Below, piece after piece: positions 22,383 through 33,416 of a stretch of 64,000 nucleotides of DNA. Source of the stretch: Antedon mediterranea (lineage: Eukaryota; Echinodermata; Crinoidea; Comatulida; Antedonidae); the NCBI RefSeq assembly GCF_964355755.1, contig NC_092674.1, positions 1,803,001 through 1,867,000 on the forward strand, given 5' to 3'. The notes beneath the pieces are model-generated. The model did not search any database. It was not told where the DNA came from and was given only the letters and a program-made list of their open reading frames with translations. Made by a program: the position numbers and the translations under genes. The stretch's first letter is position 1; the number at the start of each line of letters is the position of its first letter.

Positions 22383-23810
22383 GTGACATCTCCGTTCCTG
22401 TTACTTCTCGATGATCTACATTCCATTTTTTCCAGATGGCATTTGTGTTGCCATGGTTACACTATTTATATTGGGACGTATAAGTATTTTAACGATTTTT
22501 TAACCAGTAGAAATACAAAGATGTTCAACAGCAGTTTGACAATGACCTCCATGTTGTATGACATTCGGAACCATCTGGGCTGGATTGTCAACAGACCTGG
22601 TGATTGAAAAGGTTTCTATGAGAAGCCTCAAAGAAAACCAGGTTTGACAAGAGATTTAGGAATGAGTACATTCAGACCAAATCTGCGCTGTATGTAATGC
22701 CTTTGCAATAGTATCAGGGCGTTACTCCAACAGCGGCCAACATAAGACCTTGTGGCCACACGTCAGGAACACAATGGCAATTGAAAAATCCATTTGGTTA
22801 CGACTCAGAGACTTCATACCATTGACATGGGAGTTACTGCAGGTGACTCGGAATATTGGCAATGCGGTATTAAGCATTGAATATTTTGGAAGGATGTTAG
22901 GCCAGAAAGTCTTGCAATGTATTCAAGATCCTGGCAATAAAGTACATACAGGCAAATATGTGTGCATAGATCCTACAGTTCCAGAGGAGACTCGAGGTGA
23001 CAACAAGGAAGTTTTTGAACATGAACTTTGTTATCCACCAGCACTTTTTGAAACTACCAACTTACAATACTTTCAGCTAATAAACCAACATGATGCCATG
23101 TGGAAACAACTTCTTATGAATAGTCTAACACATCCAACTCACAGAATGCTGTCCAGTAAGCCTACATTTTAGATGGTAGTACTCTACTTCACAGCATTCC
23201 ATGGAATAGTGTAGAGACTTATGATGCGATCTGTAAAAAATATTGCCCTGCCATCATAGTCTTTGATGATTATGAAAGCGCCAAAGACGGCGCACATGGT
23301 AAGGCGGGTCAGGTGGTAGTGTCCCTGTACATTTTACCAGTGACATGTTCCACAAAATAGGATCACTTTCTGTAACAAACAACAATTTATAAATCTTCGT
23401 AACTAGTAATTGAACAACATGGCAATGAGTGAATGCAGCTGCTGATGCAGATGTTATTTCGGATAGTACAAAAAAACCATTGAATCAGCAAACAGGAAAA
23501 CATCTGTATCCGATGACTTTTTAGAGACATCTGTGATAACCTTCTGTTTGCTCATGCGATACTGGTGACACAACATCCAGAGTTTTCGGAATTGGAAAAC
23601 AAGTGGCTCTAAAAAAAGCTTGTCATTGCACTTATTTCTTCAGTCTTCAGATGCAAACAAGATACAAAGGATGACATTGTGGTTGCTAGAGAAAATGATT
23701 TAGTGTGTCTGTACAATGGATGACCTGGACAGCGTGGAATGCCTTTGACTCCATCCCATCTACAAGTACAACCTCGCATATCGCCAACTTCATAGTCGTA
23801 CCACAACCAA
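22383..23810 (+). pseudogene. Broken coding region of the 4.4-kb element, family not recognised
   Basis: The longest piece is the frame 22741-23172. It reads LWPHVRNTMAIEKSIWLRLR, then ELLQVTRNIGNAVLSIEYFG, then GKYVCIDPTVPEETRGD and further residues, which look like real protein sequence rather than chance. Before it, 22383-22607 is open in another frame, and after it 23650-23720 gives KDDIVVARENDLVCLYNG. Stops and frameshifts separate the pieces. No DDE motif could be pointed out. Confidence 0.5.
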
Positions 23811-24099
23811 GGTACTTAACATCATGTTCAAGTTCAAGTTATCTTTTAGCAATGGAGTGGGGTTGATATGTGTACCGAGGACTGGGGATGGAAGATCAGA
23901 TGATGGAAACATGGTTTCTCTACACACAGACTTAAAGCCAGCACCTGAGTATCTCCTTGAAGCATTCAGGGGTAACTAGAACTACATGTGATGAATGCAA
24001 TGGCATTGCACTGTACTAATACCCGAACAAGAAAGTGATACTGATGACATAGTTGTGAGTCCATTTCTATTTGAAGGATTAAAGAATATCATCCCACAC

Positions 24100-24990
24100 G
24101 GGGCAATTCAAATAAAAAGTTCTGGATTAAAATGATCTTACAAAATATACAAAAATATCACAATACACAGTACAATATAACAAGAGTCAAAGTTCAAGAA
24201 ATTAAGAGTCGGATGGCAACTGGCAAAAAAGAATTTCTTTTCCGGTTTGTTCTACATGCCGGGCATCGAAAGCGACGCCCATGAGGCATGAGCTCGAAAT
24301 CACTGAACAAGGCATGGTTAACATTTTTTAGAATAGCTCTATTTTTTTCTAGAGTTTGCATGTCACAGAAGGAAGACAAGCTACGAAGTTGACAACCTAT
24401 TAATTTAGAACTTAAATTAACAATTCTTTGTAGTGAGTTTCTCTCTTTGACCCTATTAAGACTAAAAAACCAGCATATAAAGGAAAACAGTTAAAACGTT
24501 CTCAATAAAGGAATTATAAAAAAACCTGAGAATTACTTTATCGACATTAAAATGGTTCAGCTTCCTTAACAGATAAAGTCTATGGTGTCCTTTCTTTACT
24601 ATTGCCTCTGTATTTAATTCCCAGCTGAGATTGTCCTCAAAATATAGTACCTAGGTATTTAGGAATGGACAATATCACTGGTTCGTCATTTATGAGGGAT
24701 ACCAGAGGGCTGCGTCATTTCTCCTTCCTAAAATCTACAATCATCTCCTTGGTTTTGGTCACATTGAGTTCCAAGTAGGAGTTTCCATAAAATTAGATAA
24801 AACCTTCTAATGCGGGACCATGACCGTCCTGTGAATTTTTAAGGAGAGACAGCAAGACAGTGTCGTCAGCAAATTTGACAAGATGACTATTGTCCTGTTT
24901 GCTGCGACAGTCATCCGTGTATATAATATACAGGAGATGAGAGAGGACGCAACCCTGGGGCGATCCAATACTTGTCATTACGTACATTCA
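24100..24990 (-). pseudogene. LINE fragment nested in the 4.4-kb element
   Basis: On the minus strand 24987-24793 reads GSPQGCVLSHLLYIIYTDD and LVKFADDTVLLSLL, the catalytic part of a non-LTR reverse transcriptase (FADD in place of YADD). Further down come LELNVTKTKEMIVDFRK, SIPKYLG, LYLLRKLNHFNVDKV and finally RKRNSFLPVAIRLL near 24200. The copy is 5'-truncated and has stops. The pattern resembles Rex1-type elements. That is a judgement by eye. Confidence 0.75.
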
Positions 24991-25116
24991 TTGATACTAA
25001 AATCATCAAAAATCTATCTATAGTTAAATCATGAGTTGATTCCAAATTATCAAGACTCATTAATTAATCAACAATAGTACATACCGCTAATGAATTTCAA
25101 TATTCTTCTAGCTAGC

Positions 25117-26120
25117 ATCATTTTTCCTATTTCATAACGATACAATAGGTACAGGAAAAACATTATTTGCACCAAATACTTGCAAAATATACATAAACAT
25201 AATTTAGTTTTACCCTATTTAAAGAAAATTTGAGTTTTCGTAAAAGGTCACTGACCTCTATAGTTACAGAACAACTGTTGTATCAATTAGTTTTTAGAGT
25301 AAGAAATACATATTATACACATTTGTAGTTATTTAGATGTTATTGGCAGGCATAAATGTTACCTACTACTACACTACCTGTTGTTGATAACAATTTATCA
25401 TTATTATAGGATTATTATTTTTATTTGAGTACATAATTAATTCAAAATACTTAACATCATTTTTCCTATTTCATATGACGATAGGTACAGAAAAAACACA
25501 AGTTTCATCAAATGCAACGGCAATTACGGAATAAGACATTTTGTTAGGAAAAATTTGAGTTTTTGTAAAAGGTCAATGACCTTTTGACCTCTAGTTAAGT
25601 ATAACTGTTGTATTAATTGTTTTTTTAATGTATATTAGTAGGATATATATACTCTACACATTGGTACTAAAGCTATTTAGATATGATTATAAAACAATGG
25701 ATTATAGGCATAAACGCTACCCCTACCCAAAAATTGTTTACATTACATTTGATCAAGAATCAATTTCAATAAGAATAGTACATCATTACTTTTAAAATTC
25801 TTCTAGTTAACATCATGTTTCTTATTTTATATATCGATAAGTACAGAAAAAACACAATTTTGATTAAATGCATCCACAATTATGGCATACGATATAACAG
25901 TTAATCATTTTTTAAAGGAAAAAAATGAGTTTTTGTAAAAGGTCAATAACCTTTTAACCTCTAGTTATATAAATAAGTGTTGTATTTTGTTTTTTTAAAT
26001 TGCATATTAGAAAGAAATATATATTCTACACACTGATATCAAGATTATTGAGATTGGATTATAAAACCACAAGTTACGGGCATAAATGTTACCCCCTACC
26101 CCAAAAATATTTACGGAATA
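25117..26120. repeat. Three imperfect tandem repeats of about 345 bp
   Basis: Units start at about 25117, 25454 and 25812 with CATCATTTTTCCTATTTCAT or a close variant. Each contains GGTACAGAAAAAACA and later TTTTGTAAAAGGTCA followed by ACCTCTAGTTA. They form the right inner part of the 4.4-kb element. Confidence 0.7.
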
Positions 26121-26692
26121 AAATCCCTATATAGTTGTTGAGATTACGTAAAAAATAGTGTGTTCCAATGCTTCAATTTTCGGTGACTTTTAATATGTCA
26201 TTCTAAACTACAGTTGGAATGAAAAAATCAATGTTTCGTTACTATTGCAATTTGTGGTGGGTTTACCTCTAAATATCACTAGATTGACTGGACTATAGTC
26301 ACGAGGAACAGACAAACTGAAATTTTAGTTGAAAGACAAAACAACATTCCTGCTTAGCAAGTATCAATTCATCTTCTAAATTAAAACCAAAGAAAACCAT
26401 CTATAAATTATTATGATTATCATTATTGTTAATATCACATTAAAAGAATATAAATACACATTAAGGACTGTGTTTAATCATATATAAATACACTTTCAGT
26501 ATATCATAATACAATTCTCATTTTGTTCAAAAAATAATTTGTTTAAACAATGTTGTATAGGAGCTCATGGAATTCATTTTGTTTGTACCAATACTAATTG
26601 TATTAAATCTCCCTAAATCTAACTTATTGTCTTTGTATTAATTCATTTTTGTTTCATGGAATTCGAGAGAGTCGTCTTCAAATTTGGTCAGT

Positions 26693-26745
26693 GTATCATA
26701 CTGTATCATACTGTATCATACTGTATCATACTGTATCATACTGTA
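26693..26745 (+). repeat. (TACTGTATCA)n, 10-bp tandem repeat
   Basis: Five copies of TACTGTATCA lie just upstream of array promoter 8. Confidence 0.9.
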
Positions 26746-26958
26746 GTCATTTTTTACTATTGTACATTTTCATTTTCTTCTGGAAAATTGTTTTTATATC
26801 TGAGAAAATGTATTTTCACTTGATCTATTTAAATAATGTTGTTGATCGTCTTTCCTCAAATGAATAAAAGTGCAAACACAGTATTGTTATCTATGCAATG
26901 CAATTATATCTACCTCACTGGTCTACGTTATGACACGTTATTTATTTTGGGGGTTTTC

Positions 26959-27005
26959 GTATCACTACGCGTACTCTGTGTACGTCAATACCATACTATA
27001 AAAAG
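26959..27005 (+). promoter_or_regulatory. Array promoter 8 (ubiquitin-like type)
   Basis: CGTATCACTACGCG at 26959-26972 and CATACTATAAAAAGA with TATAAAAAG at 26997. The box-to-TATA distance (about 25 bp) is the same as in promoters 9, 12 and 13. Confidence 0.65.
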
Positions 27006-27095
27006 ACCTTTTGAAAAATAATTATCATTAGTGTGTACAATTCACTTGCTGAACAACATAATCTATATATAGTTAAAGAGAAATATTTTAACAGT

Positions 27096-27648
27096 ATGGC
27101 TTTCAGGGATCAACCTGGTGCAAACCGAAGAAATGGGTAAGTTTACATAGGCCTAGTAAAAACATAAATACTTGTTAGCTAGACAAACTAATCATAATTA
27201 CACAGATTTTTTTTTTTTTTTAAAGACAATAATTAAGCAAAAGAAAAATGTCACCGGTTCCTTTGCTTTCTAAATTATTATGGTTCTGGAAAGATTACTT
27301 ATAACTTTTAGCTTCTATGATTAGTGTCTCTAACAAAATACTAGATTTGAACGTCACCCAATTCCAAAATGCCTAAAATCATACTCGTAAATTTCTATTG
27401 TTGAACTTAGTTTTCAGATATTTGTGAACAATCTTCAAGGTCAAGCTATACCATTTGACGTATATCCTGATACAGATGTAATGGGACTAAAAGATATGAT
27501 ATTCCGGAGATTTGGGGTTGCCGTAGGAAATCAACGACTATTGTATGGTGGTAGTCAGTTAAACGACGGGGACACCATGGAATATCTCGGCATTCGAATG
27601 GGAATGCAAGCAACAATTCACTTAGTTCTACGAGTACACGGAGGATAG
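27096..27648 (+). CDS. Array gene 8: leader plus ubiquitin-like domain ending VHGG (92 aa)
   Basis: Exons are 27096-27136 and 27411-27648, phase-2 intron ending GAACTTAG; the nearer CAG at 27416 would give an immediate stop. The leader is MAFRDQPGANRRNG. The domain runs FQIFVNNLQGQAIPFDVY, then GLKDMIFRRFG for the helix, QRLLYGGSQLNDGDTMEYLG, and TIHLVLRVHGG before the stop. By alignment it follows ubiquitin along its whole length with a two-residue insertion near position 63. The Gly-Gly end is exposed without processing, so it could be activated by an E1. Of the seven ubiquitin lysines only K27 remains, so it is unlikely to form lysine-linked chains. R74 is replaced by His. Confidence 0.8.
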
Positions 27649-28357
27649 TAAAACAGTAATGATTAAAAACTGCAAATTATGACATAGAAAAGAGATAATG
27701 TTTTTGTTATCGCATTGAAGATGGACTTTAAGAATTCTTTTGCTAAATTAGTTATATATATATAGGTCCTATGTGATATTTATATTAATTAAGTAAAACA
27801 TACGATATTACCATGGTATTAATACTGTGCTTACTTTCATTCTTTTAATTAAGAATAAGTTAAGTTACACGGGTTTAATTATATATGTTGACTTTTTTTC
27901 ACTGTTGTTGGTACGTGGTACTTGGTAATTGACTCTTCATTCCTTGGGGTAGGGTCCTCATCTTTATATAGGATATTTCTTTTTAAGTTATTGTATTTTT
28001 CTATTTATCATATACTTTAAGATCGCGTAATTATTAAGTATTTAGTATTCTTAAAACTCGTTATTTCTACCTTGTGAACCATAAATACGTAATTATAAAA
28101 TATTTAGTTAATAACTTATAAATAACTTTATAGTTGCCCTTAAATTTTTAAATTTTAATATTGTAAAGGAAATTCATATTCCTTTTATTTTGTATAGTTA
28201 TCTTAGATATCAATTTCAAATGTAGCTATTGTTCTGTTTTTTTTTAAAAATAATTAGTGAATATTATAAATGTAGAATATTAAAGGCAATTATGTAGTTA
28301 ATTTATAATATTTAAACTAATATATAGAATGCTCTAAAACTCATCGATATTATTATT

Positions 28358-28405
28358 ATTTCAATAAATATATATTCGAATTAAAAATACATGATTTTGT
28401 TCTTT
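28358..28405 (+). terminator. Poly(A) signal of array gene 8
   Basis: TTTCAATAAATATATATTC, with AATAAA at 28363-28368, about 715 bases after the stop. The same TTTCAATAAAT block recurs at 35010 and 37635. A GATGAT-rich block follows at 28440. Confidence 0.55.
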
Positions 28406-28827
28406 ATTTATGGGTGTAGGCCTAATATCTAGCTACTTAATCATAGAGGTGATGATAAGGTGATGATGATGATAATATTGACAAGTTGACAGGATGAGGT
28501 GATGATCATGACGGTAATATAAGTGAAAAAAGAATGATGACAATAATGATTATGACGATGGTGATACAACATAGTGTCGACAATAATACGGAAAACAAGA
28601 ATCGCCATCGATGACACATTGATCTTATTGATTATCATGATTTAAGATTCTTGGAGCTTTTTCTCAAATATGCACTTATTAAAAGTACTGTACTTTTAGT
28701 CCATGGCCATAGGGAAGAGTTAATTTTTTGTATATTAACACGATTTCTACCTATTGAACTGGCCTATGATATACTATTATTCACTTACTTCCACTAATCA
28801 CAGCATTATCACACTAAGATTATACAT

Positions 28828-28870
28828 TGTATTACTACGCGTCTATGTATCAATATTCCAAGGGTATAAC
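28828..28870 (+). promoter_or_regulatory. Array promoter 9
   Basis: TGTATTACTACGCG at 28828-28841 and a weaker TATAAC at 28865. The ATG is at 28943. Confidence 0.55.
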
Positions 28871-28942
28871 CAGATCATTTATGAAAAATAAATAATCTTT
28901 TGGTAAACGGAAATATAGTCCAAAAACTACTCGAGGTAAAAT

Positions 28943-30406
28943 ATGGCTAATCAGTTTGAACCAGGTGCAAACCAAATAAATCGGTAAGTACACGCAACCC
29001 CTTTACATTTTAGGCTACACTGGTTTAAAGTGATCAAAATAAGATACATAACTTGTAGGTCTACCATCACCATCAATATCCTTTCTTTCAAAAAATGTTC
29101 AAATAAAGTATATTCAGCAGAGACATCGTTCATCAGAGTCGGAACAATTTATTATTTATTATTTATTATTTTTCTATTTATGATTTAGGATTTATTATGA
29201 TTTGTTATTTATGATCTATTATGATTCATGATTTATTATTATCATTAATGATTAATGATTAATGATTCATGATTAATGATTCATGATTTATTATTATCAT
29301 TAATGATTAATGATTAATGATTCATGATTTATTATTATCATTAATGATTAATGATTCATGATTCATGATTTATTATTATCATTAATGATTAATGATTCAT
29401 GATTTATTATTATCATTAATGATTAATTATTATCATTAATGATTAATTATTATCATTAATGATTAATTATTATCATTAATGATTAATTATTATCCATGAT
29501 TCATGATTTATTATTATCATTAATGATTAATTATTATCCATGATTCATGATTTATTATTATCATTAATGATTTATTATTATCCATGATTCATGATTTATT
29601 ATTATCGATTAATGATTTATTATTATCCATGATTCATGATTTATTATTATCCATGATTCATGATTTATTATTATCCATGATTCATGATTTATTATTCATG
29701 ATTTATTATTCATGATTTATTATTCATGATTTTGCTGATGTATTACGTATAACGTATTACGTATTACGTATTACGTATTACGTATTACGTATTACGTATT
29801 ACGTATTACGTATTACGTATTACGTATTACGTATTACGTATTACGTATTACGTATTACGTATTACGTATTACGTATTACGTATTACGTATTACGTATTAC
29901 GTATTACGTATTACGTATTACGTATTACGTATTACGTATTACGTATTACGTATTACGTATTACGTATTACGTATTACGTATTACGTATTACGTATTACGT
30001 ATTACGTATTACGTATTACGTATTACGTATTACGTATTGCGTATTACGTATTACGTATTGCGTATTGCGTATTGCGTATTGCGTATTGCGTATTGCGTAT
30101 TGCGTATTGCGTATTGCGTATTGCGTATTACGTATTATTTATTATTTATTCGTTTTCACTAATTGTAGCTTATCTAAAGTTAGATTTCAGATACATGTTA
30201 CATTTAATGGAATGCAGAGACACTTCAACGTATTTCCTGAAACATTAGTAGAAGAACTTAAAAGAATGGCATTCAATAGTTTCGGAGTTGATGATGGAAG
30301 TTTAACCTTTAATGGTGTAGAACTAGTGAATGGTAACACCATGGCAAGGTGCAATATTATAGTAGGGTCCAACATTACCTTGCACGATTCATCATGCTGT
30401 AGGTAG
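28943..30406 (+). CDS. Array gene 9: leader plus ubiquitin-like domain without Gly-Gly (87 aa)
   Basis: Exons are 28943-28983 and 30184-30406, phase-2 intron of 1,200 bp filled by simple repeats. The leader is MANQFEPGANQINR. The domain starts FQIHVTFNGMQRHFNVFPET, continues with LVEELKRMAFNSFGV, LTFNGVELVNGNTM and NITLHD, and then departs from ubiquitin: the end is SSCCR instead of LRLRGG. An alternative splice at TGT AG|GTAGGT (30402) to an exon at 30679 would give CCRIS. Either way the conjugation end is gone, so it would act, if at all, as a non-conjugated binding domain. The upstream open frame made of the repeat (from 30065) is not part of the protein. Confidence 0.65.
29148..29735. repeat. 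AT-rich interrupted simple repeat in the intron of gene 9
   Basis: Mixtures of ATTATTATCATTAATGATTA, CATGATTCATGATTT and TTATTATCC units, about 590 bp, with local higher-order periodicity. Confidence 0.9.
29740..30136 (+). repeat. (GTATTAC)n heptamer array with a (GTATTGC)n end
   Basis: About 56 copies of a 7-bp unit. The last dozen or so before 30128 are GTATTGC, the others GTATTAC. It sits 50 bp upstream of exon 2 of gene 9. Confidence 0.95.
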
Positions 30407-30825
30407 GTCAATCCAAAACGCGTTTTCAAATTTTGTAATTACTGATTAATCATTTTCCAACCAGACATTCAATAATTCATTCATTTTCATGTGTTTTATT
30501 TTTAAAATACACTATTTGTTATTTTAATATAACACTATGGCAATTTGGAATAGAGTGAAGATATTTCCCAATGGGATCTATTTTAAATATGTAAAACTAC
30601 TTGAAAACTGCAATAACTAACGTAAAATGGTGTCTTTAAATCATGGCCTATTAATGTATATTATTTGTTTAATTTCAGAATTTCGTAATCAGTTACCATG
30701 GAAAGTGAATACAAGTAATTGCTGATTAGCCGTACCAGAAAATTGGAAAAATGCAGCTGATAACGGACAAATAAAGCAATTCAGTATTCAGTATAATCAT
30801 TACCGGTACTATTACTGTTAATTAA

Positions 30826-30850
30826 CTTATTAATGAATAAATAAAATTGT
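30826..30850 (+). terminator. Poly(A) signal of array gene 9
   Basis: TTAATGAATAAATAAAATTG holds overlapping AATAAA signals. A GATGAT block begins at about 30960. Confidence 0.5.
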
Positions 30851-31340
30851 TTACAGCATTTAACAATTTTTTTTAAAATGCTGTAGGTCAGTAATAAAAG
30901 TTACCTAATTAAATATACATATAAAAATACATTTCTACAATTTATTTTTAAATAAATGCTATTTCTATTGATAACACATAAAATCGTTGGTGATAAGGAT
31001 ACCCGATGATGACGACAATGACGATGATAATAATAATAGATGGTGATTATGGTAATAATGATGATGACTATATTAAATATCCATAATCATGGTCGGCTAT
31101 AGTGAAAAAGTGATAATAATGATATGATGATGCAAACGGCTAAATAATGGCTTCGGTGATAATAATAATAATAATAATAATAGTAAAAAGACGGTTTGCT
31201 TTCTAAACTAAGACACGTACAAATATATTCACCATTTCTCTAATTAAAAAGAGACAATGAAGATGTATATATTTAAACCAAGTAAGTTAAAAGTGGTTAG
31301 GACACAAACATTTATTCCATAATTTCTTTTTTAACTTTTA

Positions 31341-31446
31341 ACTCACTGTGAGCCGAGCGGTTAAGACAGTGGAACCGTAATTACATAGCCATAACATCGG
31401 CAGGGGTTCGAGGCTCACTCACTCCATGGTTCTGGTGGTAGAACGA

Positions 31447-31480
<34 letters not shown>

Positions 31481-31650
31481 AGTGTACACATCTAGCTCGT
31501 GTGCACTTTAAAGAACCTAGTACATCTTTCGAGACGAGTAAGGGGTTACTCAGGTGTATTAGTACATCACAGCCACTGGTCACCAACTGGGCCCTCTGGG
31601 AGACCAGTCTTTGACTGAAGAGGTTACCCAGTATAAATATATATTTCAAT
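31341..31650 (+). mobile_element. tRNA-derived SINE (family A)
   Basis: The 5' part, 31351-31420, looks like a tRNA gene: box A GAGCCGAGCGGTTAAGACAG and box B GGGGTTCGAGGCTCAC. A tRNA-unrelated body with GTAGGTCCAGTGTACAC follows. A minus-strand piece of the same body lies at 62630-62740. It interrupts the intron in front of the exon at 31869. Confidence 0.75.
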
Positions 31651-31868
31651 CTAATCAATTTTTTAATTCTTCACTGGCCATTCTATCGAGAATATGAAGA
31701 GATTGGTCTTAGTTATTTGTGGGTCGCGCCATGATACACTTACTAGATTACTATTTACTAATGTGATCTAGAGGTTCTATCTCATAGAGCCCAAATTCAT
31801 AGTGTGAAGGTAATACACTGATGTATTTTATGACATTGACTAATATTATTATGTGTCTATTTGTGCAG

Positions 31869-31980
31869 TAATAAGGAAGATGAATCGTGTTGGTTTTGGC
31901 TCTTTATTGTAATAATCTTTATTTCTATCATCATGATTATTGCCGATTTCATATATTTCATTGTTGCCGTTATCTTTTAG
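31869..31980 (+). pseudogene. Transmembrane-module exon without an intact first exon (gene 10)
   Basis: After TTTGTGCAG an exon in phase 2 encodes NKEDESCWFWLF and a hydrophobic run IVIIFISIIMIIADFIYF to the stop: 36 aa, one membrane helix. The preceding intron end (ATTGACTAATATTATTATG) is homologous to that of gene 7. The corresponding leader at about 31255-31290 (ATGTATATATTTAAACCAA then GTAAGTTAA) has been shortened and now ends in phase 1, which would put this exon out of frame. So it is either dead or is used from another leader, for instance that of gene 9, which is in the right phase. Confidence 0.45.
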
Positions 31981-32222
31981 AAACATAAGAGTTGGCATTT
32001 ACGGTAACGTAAATTTGATCTTTGTCAATGTATTCAGACCCTATTATTTGGGTGGTGCCGACGGAAACCTAAACATTACATTAATTAGTTATACATTACT
32101 CTATACATTTTGACAACCATTTTCATTTATACTTTGTATACTAACATTGTTTTTAAAGTCAGGCTCACTGACGTTACTTCTTAATTATCATACAATCATC
32201 TTCCTGTCTGCATTATTAATAT

Positions 32223-32261
32223 ATATTAATACGCGTATGTATGTACGGAGACTATAAAAAG
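32223..32261 (+). promoter_or_regulatory. Array promoter 11
   Basis: ATATTAATACGCG at 32223-32235 and TATAAAAAG at 32253. ATTCATTTTCTTGGCAAGCGG downstream matches the 5' UTR of genes 12 and 13 (CACTTTCTTGGGAAACGG). Confidence 0.6.
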
Positions 32262-32346
32262 ATCATTTTAAAAGACAAATTCATTTTCTTGGCAAGCGGA
32301 TTCTATTTATAATCAAGGAATACTATTTTGTACACATTTTAAAAAC

Positions 32347-32863
32347 ATGGCTGAAGTGTTTCAACCAAGTCCAAACCCAAAGCCACCACCAGTAGAGTGA
32401 GTACACGTAACCTTAGACCTGTAATTTGCCAAAGTATACATACAATTGTATTATTATAAATAATGATATCAAATGCAATGTGTTTTTAGTTTAAAAAGTT
32501 AGCAAATCACTACTAATAGATGTTTGGGCATTATTCTATTTGTCATAGACATTGTCCTTTTCAATAAATTCCCTAGTTATAGAATGTCATTCGTCACTAA
32601 TTTCAGTTATCTAAATTAGATATAAGGAAATAAAGGTGAAACTGAAGAAAAGCATTGATGCCAACAGGAAAACTTACATACTTAAAAACGTTGATTCAAC
32701 CATGAAAGTAAAAACATTTATTGAACGGATACAGGATAAATGGGAAGACGACGATGAGGATGAGGGCAACGGCGAGGGCAACGGCAAAGGCAAAGTTAAG
32801 AAGTTATATTACAATAAAAAACTGCAAAAAGAGGATGATATACTAAGCTCTGTATTAAAGTAA
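32347..32863 (+). CDS. Array gene 11: leader plus charged, ubiquitin-like-fold candidate without Gly-Gly (97 aa)
   Basis: Exons are 32347-32396 and 32620-32863, phase-2 intron (GTGAGT...AAATTAG); the alternative CAG at 32606 would lead to a stop. The leader is MAEVFQPSPNPKPPPVE, proline-rich. Exon 2 encodes EYKEIKVKLKKSIDANRKTY, then DSTMKVKTFIERIQDKW for a helix, an acidic/glycine insert DDDEDEGNGEGNGKGK, and KKLYYNKKLQKEDDILSSVL. Strand-helix-strand order and KLYYNKKLQKED (ubiquitin: RLIFAGKQLED) suggest a very diverged ubiquitin-like domain that stops before the last strand. Highly basic outside the insert. Resemblance is weak and the position in the array is the main support. Confidence 0.55.
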
Positions 32864-33129
32864 TAGAGTAATATAATTCAACTGGTCACATTAGGCAGAC
32901 TAGGATAGCGTGAGTAAAAATATTTGTCTAAGGCTGAAAAATAACATAATACATAGTGCTCCGGTTTTATCAAGATTACTGATTATAAAAATGAAAATTT
33001 AAAAAAATACTTATTACACAATATAGGGTACCGTTGTACACAATATAGGGTACTTTTGTTATTGTACAAAATATTTCCACCGGCTTTGATTTAATTGCCT
33101 TACTATTGCCTAAGAAATATTTAAACAAT

Positions 33130-33358
33130 ATATATATGTCCACCCAGGCAGCACTTGCCAGCTTTATACTCTGACGTTATCCAAATTCCTTCACTTGCAC
33201 TGATGAAGGGCTAGTGTTGCCCGAAAGCTCTGCTAACTTTTCTGGCTGTTTACTTTATCATTTTGATTTAGCTTTTCGCTTTTTATTTTTGTATCTCCAT
33301 TGAGATCCAGCCACTGATACCCACAGCATTGTCATTTTTTTCAGTAATTTGCCTTTGG

Positions 33359-33365
<7 letters not shown>
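33130..33365. repeat. 3' region of an unidentified retroelement
   Basis: CACTGATGAAGGGCTAGTGT, TGCCCGAAAGCTCTGC and AATTTGCCTTTGGATTTATA. The last part recurs inverted at 5225-5290. It runs into the (AT)n at 33362-33414. I suspect a Penelope-like or LINE tail but cannot prove it. Confidence 0.4.

Positions 33366-33414
<49 letters not shown>
33362..33414. repeat. (AT)n microsatellite
   Basis: About 26 uninterrupted TA dinucleotides. Confidence 0.98.

Positions 33415-33416
<2 letters not shown>

Larger units (their letters stand above)
21931..26295. mobile_element. 4.4-kb element with about 110-bp terminal inverted repeats, decayed
   Basis: The left end begins TAGTCCAGTCAATCTA and includes CCCACCACAAATTGCAATAG and ACTAAAAGTCACCGAAAAT. 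The right end is its reverse complement, including ATTTTCGGTGACTTTTAATA and TAGATTGACTGGACTA. This organisation is that of a DNA transposon. Inside are remnants of a coding region (22383-23810, frames broken), a nested LINE (24100-24990) and three repeats of about 345 bp (25117-26120). I cannot name the superfamily. Confidence 0.75.

Noticed and set aside
22448-22461. Single X-box-like GTTGCCATGGTTAC
   Set aside because: One isolated copy within a decayed transposon coding region. Expected by chance more easily than the trio at 49.8 kb.
31351-31420. Functional tRNA gene
   Set aside because: A and B boxes are present but the sequence continues into a SINE body and the acceptor stem is not convincing.
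33195-33232. Hammerhead-ribozyme-like core (CTGATGA, GGGC/GCCC stem, GAAA)
   Set aside because: An extra A follows CTGATGA and the outer stem strands do not pair, so the fold is incomplete. A covariance search would decide.
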